DNA from: Polydactylus sextarius
Taxonomy: Eukaryota > Chordata > Actinopteri > Polynemidae
Assembly (NCBI GenBank): GCA_016801845.1
Contig: CM028914.1
Span: 7,820,501-7,884,500, forward strand
Direction: 5' to 3'
DNA: 64,000 nt
Shown here in pieces: positions 27,012-37,775 of the stretch. The notes below the pieces were generated by a model. That model had not been told where the DNA came from. It saw nothing but the letters and a program-made list of their open reading frames with translations, and ran no database searches. The translations under genes and the position numbers were made by a program. The first letter of the stretch is position 1. Each line of letters begins with the position of its first letter.

Positions 27012-29434
27012 ACAATGCATGATATTAAACATATTTGTATGAAATTGTAAGTAAAAGTAGACAAAATAAAAATGAAAACATGCAAAAAAAAGAAAAAAAA
27101 AGAATATATGCCTAAAAATAAAATAAAAAATTAATATGAGGTAGATAAAAGACATATATGCACATCACATCATTTTCAGAAAAGAGAAATAAAACTCTTC
27201 AAACACATGTTACAGTCTGAGAAAATGCAGAGTCAAAAGTCTTACAACTTCTCTTCTAGGCTCTGGGCCCCTATGTGACCTACTGTAAGCTAGAGTCTCG
27301 ATTTCTTAGAAATCACGTGACTTAAAGAAAGCCTGCCATGCAGTTGCAATATCTGACCAGCGTGTGGCGCATGATGCACTGAGGCATTTCTCAGAAATCT
27401 GCCATGGGTTGAGAAATCCTATTTTGTGTCATGTAGTCTTTGCTTCCCCTCCCAGTTTCATCTTGGCAGTGCTGCCTTGTGACACTACCCTATACAGCAG
27501 CTTCTCAGAGAGAAGATTAACCACACTATTTACAAGAAAGAATCACATGAATGTGACACTGTGTTTTACTTATGAGTGTTTTTTTTCTTTAAGGCACTTA
27601 CTGTATTCAGCTAGATGTAATGCTTGTTTTTGTACGCAAAAACTTTGAGGAGCTTATAAACAACAATTTCCTTCTCGTCTGTTTTATCTGGGTCAGATCA
27701 TATGTGCAAATGATAATGGACTCAAAATGGATGGGTAAACACAGCTATGGCAGCTTGTGCACGTTTTTACTCATATAAATAGAGTGCAATAAACAAGTCT
27801 TATCACCCTGAATACCCTATGTGCTCTAACATGGAGGAAAAAAGTGTAAAACTACTTCAAATTCTTTCACTTGAAGAAGTCACACTACTGTGGTTTTGTG
27901 TGACTTTTTCATTCACAGTCAGTGACTTTTTAGTAATGACTAAAATGTCTGCAGCTGGTGACATAGAAATAATATGAATTAGTCAGTCCTGTTTAATGTA
28001 ACATACTTAAGATATAAAGAAAAGGAAAAAAACTCCCAACTTGCCTCTGACTCTGATTTGAAACTCAGCAATGAGCTATTGTAACTTTCAAAACAAAGTG
28101 GGTATCTCTACTGCTTATCACCTGCTATCTGTGGTCTAGGCTGTTGTCTAGGTGCTTTGCTGTTGTCAGATGGTTTCCAGTCACTAATCATAACCTATAT
28201 CTACACTCATCAGTTAAGCAGATTCTGTTGAAACCAGACAAATGCATTCCTAAGGCTCATGCATCTGTATGCCATGACAAAACTTAATAACAAACATATT
28301 TCAGTCATCTTTGACTGTCCTGTGTATGTCTTTTGTGCAAAAGTTTTGGCCGATGGTGGTATGAGGAAGTTTGTTTGTACTGTGGTATTTGTTTGCCAGG
28401 TACAAAGTTTCCTTTAATGCTTTTATGTAAAGGTCTGTTTAGGCTGGTTGGTTTCGGAGCCAAGCCAATAGTACTGCCCCAGATAGAAGATTGATTTCCT
28501 GTTTATAGTGCATGACTGTAGGGACTCAAAGGCTCTGTAGGGTGTTTGTAATTGAGTGATAAAAATCCACAAGTGTGCAAATTATAAAATTATACAATAT
28601 GTAATCATGCCACAAGGCAAGATGAGTTTCAATGGGAGCAAACAACAAAGTCAATGACCCTGTAGGTCGTTAACAAGGTAAAGAGGATACTATTACTTCT
28701 TTTACAGAGGTATCATGAGAAAATCATGGATCATGTTGGTCATACTAAGGCCTTTAGTGACACCTAGTGGTTATTATCTTTATCTGAATCTTAGCCAATG
28801 GTGACATCTAGTGATCACTCTTAATATCTGATTTTTGATTGTTAGTTCACACCAACTTTAGTTTTGCATTCAGTAAAACCTTTACCAACAAGGAAAGAAG
28901 ACAAAAACAGCATCAGTGTTTCAGAGTTTCATAGTAATATTTTTTTTAAGGTCGGTCACTGCCAGATGGTTAAATTATTAAAGAGTTAAGATATTAAAGA
29001 GTGTTTTAATGTTGTGCCTGGTGGCATTTCATGCAAATGAATACTTTTACTCCAGACCGATGCAGATGCAAATGTTGTACTTTCTCTTGTACAACATGTA
29101 TGACAACATTAATTGCTTAACAGATTAGTCTTAAATGAGAGTTTAACTTTAATTGTAGTTGATTAAATATGGAGTACTGGTTGCGTAACAGTCAGAGATC
29201 ATTTTATGCATTGAGTACTTTTATTGTAAAAATTTGAAGACTGTGTTGTTTATAATATTTCTTTATACTAAATTAAATATAATATATATTATGTAACTAT
29301 ATGGAATAGAGTTTTTATATTGCCGGATTATCCATCCTTCACAGGTTAGCATTCAGTGGGAGCTGCTCTTGATCAGAACAGTATTGACATTTCATTAAAT
29401 TACTGTGCTTTCAGTGAAAGTATGGCTTAATAAC

Positions 29435-29435
<1 letters not shown>

Positions 29436-29480
<45 letters not shown>
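29436..29480. repeat. (AAT)n microsatellite
   Basis: About 14 AAT units. Confidence 0.9.
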
Positions 29481-29481
<1 letters not shown>

Positions 29482-30455
29482 TATAATATAGTATAATGCT
29501 TCTGTATTTCATAAACATGGTGAGAAGTACAAGTTAATCATTTTGAATATTCTGCCACAATTTTGTGAAATATTTCACAGGTGTATAATTTAAAATTTTT
29601 TATTGATAACTACATATATTAATGTTCTCATGTTTCACATACATGGGCCAGACATGGCATTCAACGGGCCTTGTGGATCGGGCACCGTGTAGATCTGAGA
29701 GCACCACATCTTTTCTGCATTCTTCATAAAGAGGTGGAAATAAAGTAACTTGATTATAATAATAATTTGGACCATATCGCCAAACTTAATATTAATCGCT
29801 GTGATGCATTAGATCATCAGATTTATGTTGTGATTTGTGTAAAATCTTACTATGGACCTCAAAAAAAAAAAAAAAAAAACAGGTAGTACAGTACAGTATA
29901 CTGCACCTCCTCCCACCACAGTTTGGCTTGTGCTGATCACTGCGTTCTTGGTTTTTAGGTTTCGGTTTTTTTTTTTTAGCTTTTGTTGTTTTACATTAAG
30001 ATTATTCTTATTTTACAAAATTTTTTTTTTTTTTTTAATGTAAGAATTTCAAACAAGGGCTTTGTATCTTCTGGTTAAATTAAAAAGCTAATAATAAGGA
30101 AGTGAATAAAAATAAATAATACTAACAATACTAAACAATACTATCGGCGCGTTTGCTGACATCTGGCGGGCATTTGTGATATAACATGTAAATAAATGAC
30201 ACGACAGGAAAAAAAAAAAAAAAAAAAAAAAATGACGGTGTACCGTTACAGTCTAGGAACTGACGTCGGAGAAGCCATTTAAAAACAGGTTAACAGTGAC
30301 AGGATTAGTCATGTTAAAACTGTATAAAACTCATTACCATGAATTTACATCAACAAGCATATTCCGTGTTGTTGTTTGAGCTGTTTCATCGACATAAAAC
30401 GATAAAAAATTTCTACAGACTGAACAGAAAAATCTGAACTGTTAGTTTCCTGTAC

Positions 30456-30470
30456 GTGTGTGTGTGTGTG

Positions 30471-30504
<34 letters not shown>
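30456..30504. repeat. Self-complementary (GT)n(AT)n(AC)n array
   Basis: GT run, AT run and AC run in direct succession, so the right half is the reverse complement of the left. The tract can fold as a perfect hairpin. Confidence 0.9.
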
Positions 30505-31240
30505 TTATATTCATATATAGGCTATATGTGTATGTATAATATATTTGCTATATAAATTAGACGTAAAGAGCAGGATGTAGAAAACAGATAATTGATAAGG
30601 TCATTTTTATTTCTACACGATAGTGTAGAAATGGTCTGCAATATAGACCTGTACGGTCTAAAATACAGAGAAAACTCACCATGAATGATGCCTTCATCGT
30701 TATTCCATATGTAGGTTTGTAATGTAAAAGATAATCCATCCACAAATGCGGCGAACGCTCGAGAAACTGAACAAAGACGCAAACGGTCGCCCTGCGTATC
30801 ATTGCTTTCACTTTTACTTCACTCGACCCTTCAGGCGAAATCTACCACACCATCTGCAGTAACACCACTTCTCACAGTAACTGCGGTTAACGTCGACAGA
30901 GCTAAGATTTTTTTTTTTTTAAGCAACAGCTGTTTACCAGCTGATTTTAAAAACAGCAACTGCAAACTGCTCTGTATTTGTAAAAAATACAGCGGTTATA
31001 AATGATTTTTAACAAATTAACTTCCTCACAGACACATTTAAAAATATTCCTGGCTGACTTAAACCGAAAGCGAAAAAGAGTTTACAGGGAACCAGATGAT
31101 GAATCTGTATTATTTTGGTACTTGGTGTTTTCCCTTTAACTCCCCCACACACAACAATCACAGTAAGATAAACACATACACACATATACACGCACGCGCA
31201 CACACACACACACATATATGCGTGTGGGTGTACATCTTTT

Positions 31241-32054
31241 ATTTTAGCAGTGCTGTAAAGCCCATACATATTTATCTCTCACTTTGTTTATGCAGATATA
31301 ATAAGAATATATAGGAAATTAGTATTTAAGAACACATAAAATGTACTAATAATTCTGGATTCAGACTCTGGCCACCCCCAGATTTATTGCCCCAGCAGCG
31401 CTTTAGTGACCAACAACCACAAGGGGTAAGCTGCTGGCCGAGTCACTGTTCCACACTCAGATCACTGATAGACATGTCTAGCCTGCCGAAAGCTGTTGTC
31501 AGATCCAGGTGTGACGGGGGTCTTGACATCAGTGGCTGATCTCACCTTGGCCACAATAGGAAAAGCCAGTGGCCAAAGGATGATATCCAAAGAGTCCAAA
31601 TGAGGCAAACTAGGACAGAATTTCCCCCCTCGGTGTACAATAAATGGGGTCACAAGATACCTAAAGGCATGTTTTGGGTGGCCCAAACTCATAATGTCTT
31701 GCCAATATGCTTGTCACTGCAGCATCTCTTTTGGGTGAGTCAAAGTGATGTCAGCAGCTGATCCCAACACCCCCGTCACATCTGGATCTGACAACAGTTT
31801 CTGGCAGACTAGACATGTCTATCAGTGATCTGGGTGTGGAAAAATGACTTTGTTATCAGCTTATTTCCTGTGGTTGTTGGTCACTGAAGCGCTGCTGGGG
31901 CAACAAATCTGGGGGTGGCTAGAGTCTGAATCCAGAATCATTAGTACGTTTTATGTTTTCTTAAATATTGTGTGCCTATTTGCTGCATTTTGTTATTATA
32001 TCTGCAAAGAAAGAGAGAAATTAATATGTATGGTCTTTAAAACACTGCTAAAAC
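31241..32054. mobile_element. 0.8-kb foldback (long inverted repeat) element
   Basis: The left arm (about 31241-31550) and right arm (about 31725-32054) are reverse complements over roughly 300 bp, with scattered mismatches. Anchors: TTTTAGCAGTG at both outer tips; GCAGATATAATAA; ATTCTGGATTCAGACTCT; GCCACCCCCAGATTT; GCCCCAGCAGCGCTT; ATCACTGATAGACATGTCTA; and GTTGTCAGATCC. A loop of about 175 bp separates the arms. There is no transposase frame. It could be a foldback/MITE-type transposon or a local inverted duplication. No convincing target duplication was found. Confidence 0.75.
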
Positions 32055-32352
32055 ACAACCTGTAGGCGGTGCATTGAACTTTTACACAGTACTGTATATT
32101 TCCCTTCCCCAACTTGTGGTTTATGTTGAACACATAAAGCAACAATGTCTTATGCTTATTACTAAGACCCACACACAAAATCAAAGAGTTACTTCACGTT
32201 ATTGTTGTTTTCTGCCCTCATGATGCAACCAAAGTGAAATAGAGTTTTACTCTATGTTGTGGTGGTGTACTACAGGTTTGCACAAGCAGTTTTTGTATTA
32301 CTGTTGGTATCAAATTGCTGTGACCTGGGTGGATTAAATGACTCTACATAGA

Positions 32353-32358
32353 TTTATT
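32353..32358 (-). terminator. Candidate poly(A) signal of transporter copy A
   Basis: AATAAA on the minus strand, repeated within AATAAATAAATAAAT, about 170 nt beyond the stop codon. No better signal lies closer to the stop. Confidence 0.4.
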
Positions 32359-32528
32359 TATTTATTTATTTTTCCAACAGATTTTTTTAAAACAGTTTGA
32401 CAATGTGTTGCAATGAATTTAATAGATTATAAAAATACAGTTACAATAAAGGACATTTCAAGAAAATAATTGAAATGTGGTATGACCATTAAATAAACAC
32501 AACAGAAATAAACAAAAATCATAGCTAA

Positions 32529-34897
32529 TTATAACTTGGATTCTTTACTCTGATGTTCAGCTGCGCTCCCTCCATTTTCAGCTTCTTTTGCATTTTTTCT
32601 TTGTCTCCTGTTTGAAGAGTGAGACAATGTTCAGTAACAGTATAAAAGTCACATCAGTACTTATCGTTCAGCTGTAGTTTCTTTGTGTGAGTGTCAAATG
32701 ACGTAGTGCTCCAGTAATGTCAAATTAGGACTAATTATATTTTATATCTGTTCTATTCTTTCAAATTAACCCAAGCTAAACAAATCACTAACAGTATCTG
32801 CTCTATGATATGTATCTCATTTATGTCTCCCACTGACCATTGATAAAAGCTTTTTTAAACCTATAAAACGTAAATTATTCTTTCTTTTCTTTACAGTTGA
32901 GCAGTAAGACTTTTGCTGTGTCACTGAAGAAACTTGTTCAGCTGTCGGTAGTTGTAGGATGAGTCAGACATAAAGCTGTGACCTTTGCAGTAAAGTGAAA
33001 GTCTGTGCAGGCAGTGAAGTGTTGTGGTTAGGAAACATAAAGATTATTCCGTGTTTAAACTCACCCACATATCTGCGGCATTTGTGATATGGTCTCTGGT
33101 AAAGTCCTCCCAAAAGTTTCAGGAAGCAGGAAACACAAGGCAGCACCACACATAGCTAAAGATCCCATCAGTATGTATGGCAGGGCCTTGTAGTATTGTC
33201 CTGTAAAGAAAGAAAAAGAAAATATAAAGTCCCTATTGATTATGTATGTATTGTTGTCAGTATTGCTTCACGTGTGAATTATTTTCTCAATTAATCATTT
33301 AGTTTATGATAAGTGACTATGATAATCTTAAAATGTATCTTGAATGTTCTGTGATATATGATTAGGAAAAACTGCAAATCAATGTACCTACTATTTGTAG
33401 TTTCTCCAGGGTTGGATTAATGATCAAGATAGAAAACTAAGTGCCCTCACCAAGGTAAATGATAAACGGGGAGATGATGGTTCCAACACGAGCAGCCATG
33501 GAACAACACCCCATTGCTGTATTTCTAAGAACAGTGGGGAAGAGCTCTGATGTGACGGCATATACGATACAAAATGCAGATGTGATGCCAAACTTCCCCA
33601 GCATCTCAAGCAACACGGCTACCCATGGTAAATCTAAAAAAAAAAAAAAAAAAAAAGGAAAAAATTAATAATAATAATCACAACTAATTGCAGACAACAA
33701 TAATATTTAAGAAGTTGCATGTCAAACATGTTGAGACCAAGAAAATAATTTCTCAGCAGACTCAATCAGTGAAGGGCTTTAACATGACTGTTAATCTTAG
33801 TATATTCATCATGGTGTTAACATATTTGTCCAAATATGTTGATTACTGATTTCATTTCTGTTTGAGGAGCTAAAATATCTAAGCATTACCTATTGAAATA
33901 AGGTGAACACAGAGGATCATAGTGCCTCCAAGGAAGAGTGAAGACGACTGGCAGAAGTGCCTGGAGCAGCGCTGAAGGAGTAACAAGGCGATTATATAAG
34001 CTGGAACCTCTGTCACAGCAGACAAGAAGCAGTTTAAGTAAGGGTCTCCATGCAGGTTAGAGGTGTTGAGGATTAAAGCATAATAGCTTATGGTGATAAT
34101 GATCCTGCAATGACATTCAGATAAATAAATGGAAAAACATGAGATCAGAATGAACAAAATGCTGACCAAAAGTCGGTGTAATAATTAACTTGTAAAGTCA
34201 GCACTTTTCTGTGTTAATTTAGGAGTGTGCTGTGTGTATCTTTTTGTTTTAATACTTTGAGAATGTCATGTGAGAACATTGTAGACATACCATAGAAGTG
34301 AAGATACTAATGTCAGAGAGAACATATTGCAGTTACTCAGGATGACTGAAATGTTGTATTTCTTTTCTTTCATTGCCAATGCACAGTCGATCTGGGAAAA
34401 ACAAACAGAAATTATTGCAATAATCAAAACTAATCACTTGGCTTAATCATACACCTAAGAAGACACAATCTTGAGACAAGATATGACATTTTAATACCTC
34501 TGAGACACATGAAGTTAATGTTTATCAGTTGTTAAAATGTAAAACCATAAACTTGCTGATAAACTTCAACTTCAAACCTCAGCTTGTGTAAAAATGGCAC
34601 ATGGAGCCTCTATGTTATTTTCCTTTGCAGCATTTCTGAGTATGGCCTCAGCTTCCTTAATACGTCCTTGGGAGAGAAGCCAGCGAGGAGACTCTGGAAC
34701 AAACCTGTAGTATTGAAACAAAGGGACACAATGATTTCTTCAAGCAAACACTGCAATGCAAGACACAGTGCTTAATGCTAAGAGGCCTAATCATACTTTT
34801 TCTGCACTTAGAAATGTGATTTTGTGCTAAATTTTAAAGGATTAGAGATACAGAGGAAGCCATCATAAAAAATATAATTATTAATTACACACAATTA

Positions 34898-34942
<45 letters not shown>

Positions 34943-36718
34943 CATACAAATAATACTAAAGTATTATTTCTTAACGTATTAACGCACCATGGTTTCATTA
35001 TGGTTTTTATGGTATTTTTGTGTATTGGAGGGAAGTGGGAACTTTTATTGTGAAGGAATAAGATGTCGGGAGTTTTTTGGCACAAAGGTGTTCTGAAAAA
35101 AGCCATGTTCACTAATAAAGCAGATGTTGAACGACAGTAAAAGTTTGTCTTTTTATTGAGTAGCAGTAGTCCCAAAGTGTTAGCTCTGTAAAACTATACA
35201 TTAATCTGCACCTCTGAGTTACAGAGTCTTACTAAAGAACGCTAACAAGCCAAATGGTTGCTGTGTAAGAGGAAAAGTTCAAACACAACATGTCTATTCA
35301 TACCACCATAGGGGAATGTAGATGACACAAGAGGCAACCATGGCAATCATCAGCGACCACCATTCACGAAGAAAGTAGGCCACTGCAGGCATTACCATGT
35401 ACCCAACAGCTGAGCTCATGAAAACTCCAAGGGAACAGAAGACTACTCGGGCTTTTGGGCTCAGGGTTTCTGTTCCTGCAGGAATAATACATGAAGGAAG
35501 AATTTGTTAAAATAAACCTAACACGGAAGTTCCTGATTGCTTTATTGCCAGTCAGTCATTGGTCATCCAACTCAGTTGAATCAACTCAATCAGTTGAATC
35601 AGTGAATGTTTGTGCCTAATCTGAAGACATTTCTTGAAGGAGTTACTGAAATATGTTGTTCATGAAAATGTGAAAACTAAACTTACCCAATACAAATGCA
35701 ATGATATAGTTAGAAAATCCTCCAGCCCCCACAAAGAAGAAAATTAGGGTGAAGACTTCCCAGCTAGTGGAGAAGATCTGAGCTATCAGAGCCAGAACTT
35801 GAAGCATCATCATGGTGAAGAGTGCTGGCTTCCTACCATACCTATTTGGAAACGAATTTATATTGTTGAGGTACAATTTTCCTGTATCCCTGGCAGAAAA
35901 AATGAACAGCTTGTTAAGAGGGAAAAAAAACATGTACAGTACAGACCTGTCCGACAACTGGCCTGAGATAAATGCCCCCAACAGCACACCACCGTAATGG
36001 ATCGAGGTCGACAGTGGAAGTTTGTATCCATTCTCACACACCAAGTCCCACTGCAAAATCAGTTAGTGTAGTTATACAGTGAGGGAAATAATAGACTACG
36101 CTAACCAAGAAAACTAATTTGGTTCGATTGGCTTTGCAACAGTTACGCTTGGTATGCAGTTGATGACTTGCTGATTGATTGATGTTGCACAACATAACAG
36201 GTTCAGTAGCAAACAGTTGCTGGTAGTAGCTTCGACTATTAAACAAAGATTTTGGAATAAATTAGCAAAAGGCTCAAGAATTCTGCATGTTATCTACTGC
36301 TGTTGCTCACCTCTGTGACTATGGTTGATTGGTAGATTTTTTTGCTGTACGTCCATCCATCCAGACAATTTTCCAAAGGAATTTCACTCACATTCACATT
36401 CACATTTGGGATGATATTGTTTTGAGAATAATTCCTCACAATATGCAGGTTAAGCCTTGAGCAAGAGCTCCGCTTTTCAACCCCATCCACTGTTTCCAAT
36501 GGGATCGTCACATTTCTCCATATCTCACTGATGCTATAGTTCTCAGGGATATAGCATTCATGAGGCGGTGTATCACCTACAAATACTATATAAATGCCAG
36601 TAAAACCATTCGGTAGGATGCTAAGAGCCAACACAAAAAAAATCCTTCGCTGAAAAGGTCCCCAAGATCCGAGGAAAGATGTGATGCTGTCGTAGTCTCT
36701 GATTTTTGAGCTGTCCAT
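32529..36718 (-). CDS. OCTN-type carnitine/organic cation transporter, copy A (SLC22A4/SLC22A5-like)
   Basis: Plasma-membrane MFS transporter of the SLC22 OCTN branch; known members move carnitine (with Na+) or organic cations. Exons on the minus strand: 36718-36311, 36050-35947, 35841-35687, 35475-35304, 34704-34578, 34391-34291, 34104-33890, 33633-33451, 33200-33065 and 32607-32529. All have GT-AG junctions and one frame, giving 559 aa. TM1 is followed by a large extracellular loop with four sequons (NYS, NVT, NYS, NVS). The MFS motif GQLSDRYGRK is at 166-175, PESPRW at 283-288, and the conserved Glu of TSELFPT at 457. The start MDSSKIRDYD was chosen because the family begins with a near-N-terminal DYD; it has A at -3 and G at +4, and the in-frame ATG at 36853 lies only 13 bp from the TATA box, upstream of the expected start site. 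The C-terminus is SKL, discussed under findings. Orthology to A4 or A5 is undecided. Confidence 0.93.
34901..34942. repeat. (CA)n(TA)n microsatellite in copy A intron 4
   Basis: CA run then TA run between exons 4 and 5. Confidence 0.9.
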
Positions 36719-36865
36719 TATCTCGCCAAAATCCTTGAGCTCCTTAAAGAAGGAAAGTACAAGAAGGAAAAGACAAACAGGCACTTTATCTGCGCTGATA
36801 AGCACAACAGAGAGTGTGCTCTGCCGTTGCAAGATGTTTGAGGTGAACTGCAACAGTGAGCTCGC

Positions 36866-36873
36866 ATTTTATA
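36866..36873 (-). promoter_or_regulatory. TATA box of transporter copy A
   Basis: TATAAAAT on the minus strand, about 148 bp upstream of the chosen start codon. Transcription would begin near 36840, giving a 5' UTR of roughly 120 nt with no intron needed. Confidence 0.55.
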
Positions 36874-37239
36874 TGAGCTTCACCCGTGATCTGGGAGGTT
36901 ACTTAGTTATATGAGTCACAAAACCAAAAACCATTAGTATCAGTGATGGTCACGCAAACATTTTTTGTGGTACTAAAGAGCATATACTTTCGATTTAGTT
37001 GTTTTCTATTAGCTCAACTTATAAGAAAATTGATTCACTATATATCATGTAATTCATTGAAATATCATAACATAACATGGGAAAGCAAGTTAATCATTCT
37101 CACCTGTGTACCTTCATAAATTACAGAATGCGACCAAAGTCCTGTCACACAGCAGAACAAAGGGTATGTAACTTGTGCAGTTGTGACAGAAACAGCATGA
37201 CTGCTTGAACTACATCAACATTCATACTGATTCTGTCTT

Positions 37240-37770
37240 TGTTGGAGAAATTGTATATACAGTTATTCTACTCTTTTCTATATTCTTACATTACTATCAT
37301 AAGCTGTTACTGGTGCATATTGTATCTTTGTTTGTGTGTGTGTGTTTTAACTATGATTGCAGGCAAAAGAGAACAAGATGCTCTCTCAGCAAACAACCTT
37401 GACCGTGCCTTGATAAAGACATAACTGACTAAATGTATCAGCAACGGATATGAGCTTGGGAGTCGAGCCTCCCTTGTAGATAGCATGTGAAAGATTTAAC
37501 AGTCACTCTTTGTATACAAAGTTTGTGTGAAAAGACCAGGTCTCAACTGAAATAGCTAATCACCCCCTTTCCCTGTAACAGTTGAGACCTCATGTAACCA
37601 GGGCGTTCCTAAATAAAAGGCAAGGGGAGCAGAGACTGCCTCAGAGTGAGTTTGGAGAATTGTAACTGAGCAGTCTCTGATCACTCTCCTTGCAAGTAAA
37701 ACTTTAACTGATTCTCTGTGTCTTCTTTGTGTGCAGATTTACTACAAGTGTTGGGGATCTAAACCTAACA
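37240..37770 (+). mobile_element. Solo LTR of an endogenous LTR retroelement
   Basis: The 531-bp unit begins TGTTGGAGAA and ends AACCTAACA, so it has inverted TGTT/AACA tips. It is flanked on both sides by the 5-mer GTCTT (37235-37239 and 37771-37775). Inside is a promoter-like CTAAATAAAAGG near 37608, followed by a U5-like T-rich segment. No second LTR, primer site or gag/pol frame follows, so it is the product of LTR-LTR recombination. A 5-bp duplication fits Ty3/Gypsy or some retroviruses; the family is unresolved. The LTR reads away from transporter copy A. Confidence 0.75.
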
Positions 37771-37775
37771 GTCTT

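Noticed and set aside
31462..31692. 76-codon minus-strand frame in the foldback element
   Set aside because: It spans the arm-loop junction and has no recognisable domain; the reverse arm gives a different frame.
36719..36853. N-terminal extension of transporter copy A from an upstream in-frame ATG
   Set aside because: The ATG at 36853-36851 is only 13 bp from the TATA box, so it is upstream of the expected transcription start, and the extra 45 residues have no counterpart in the family.
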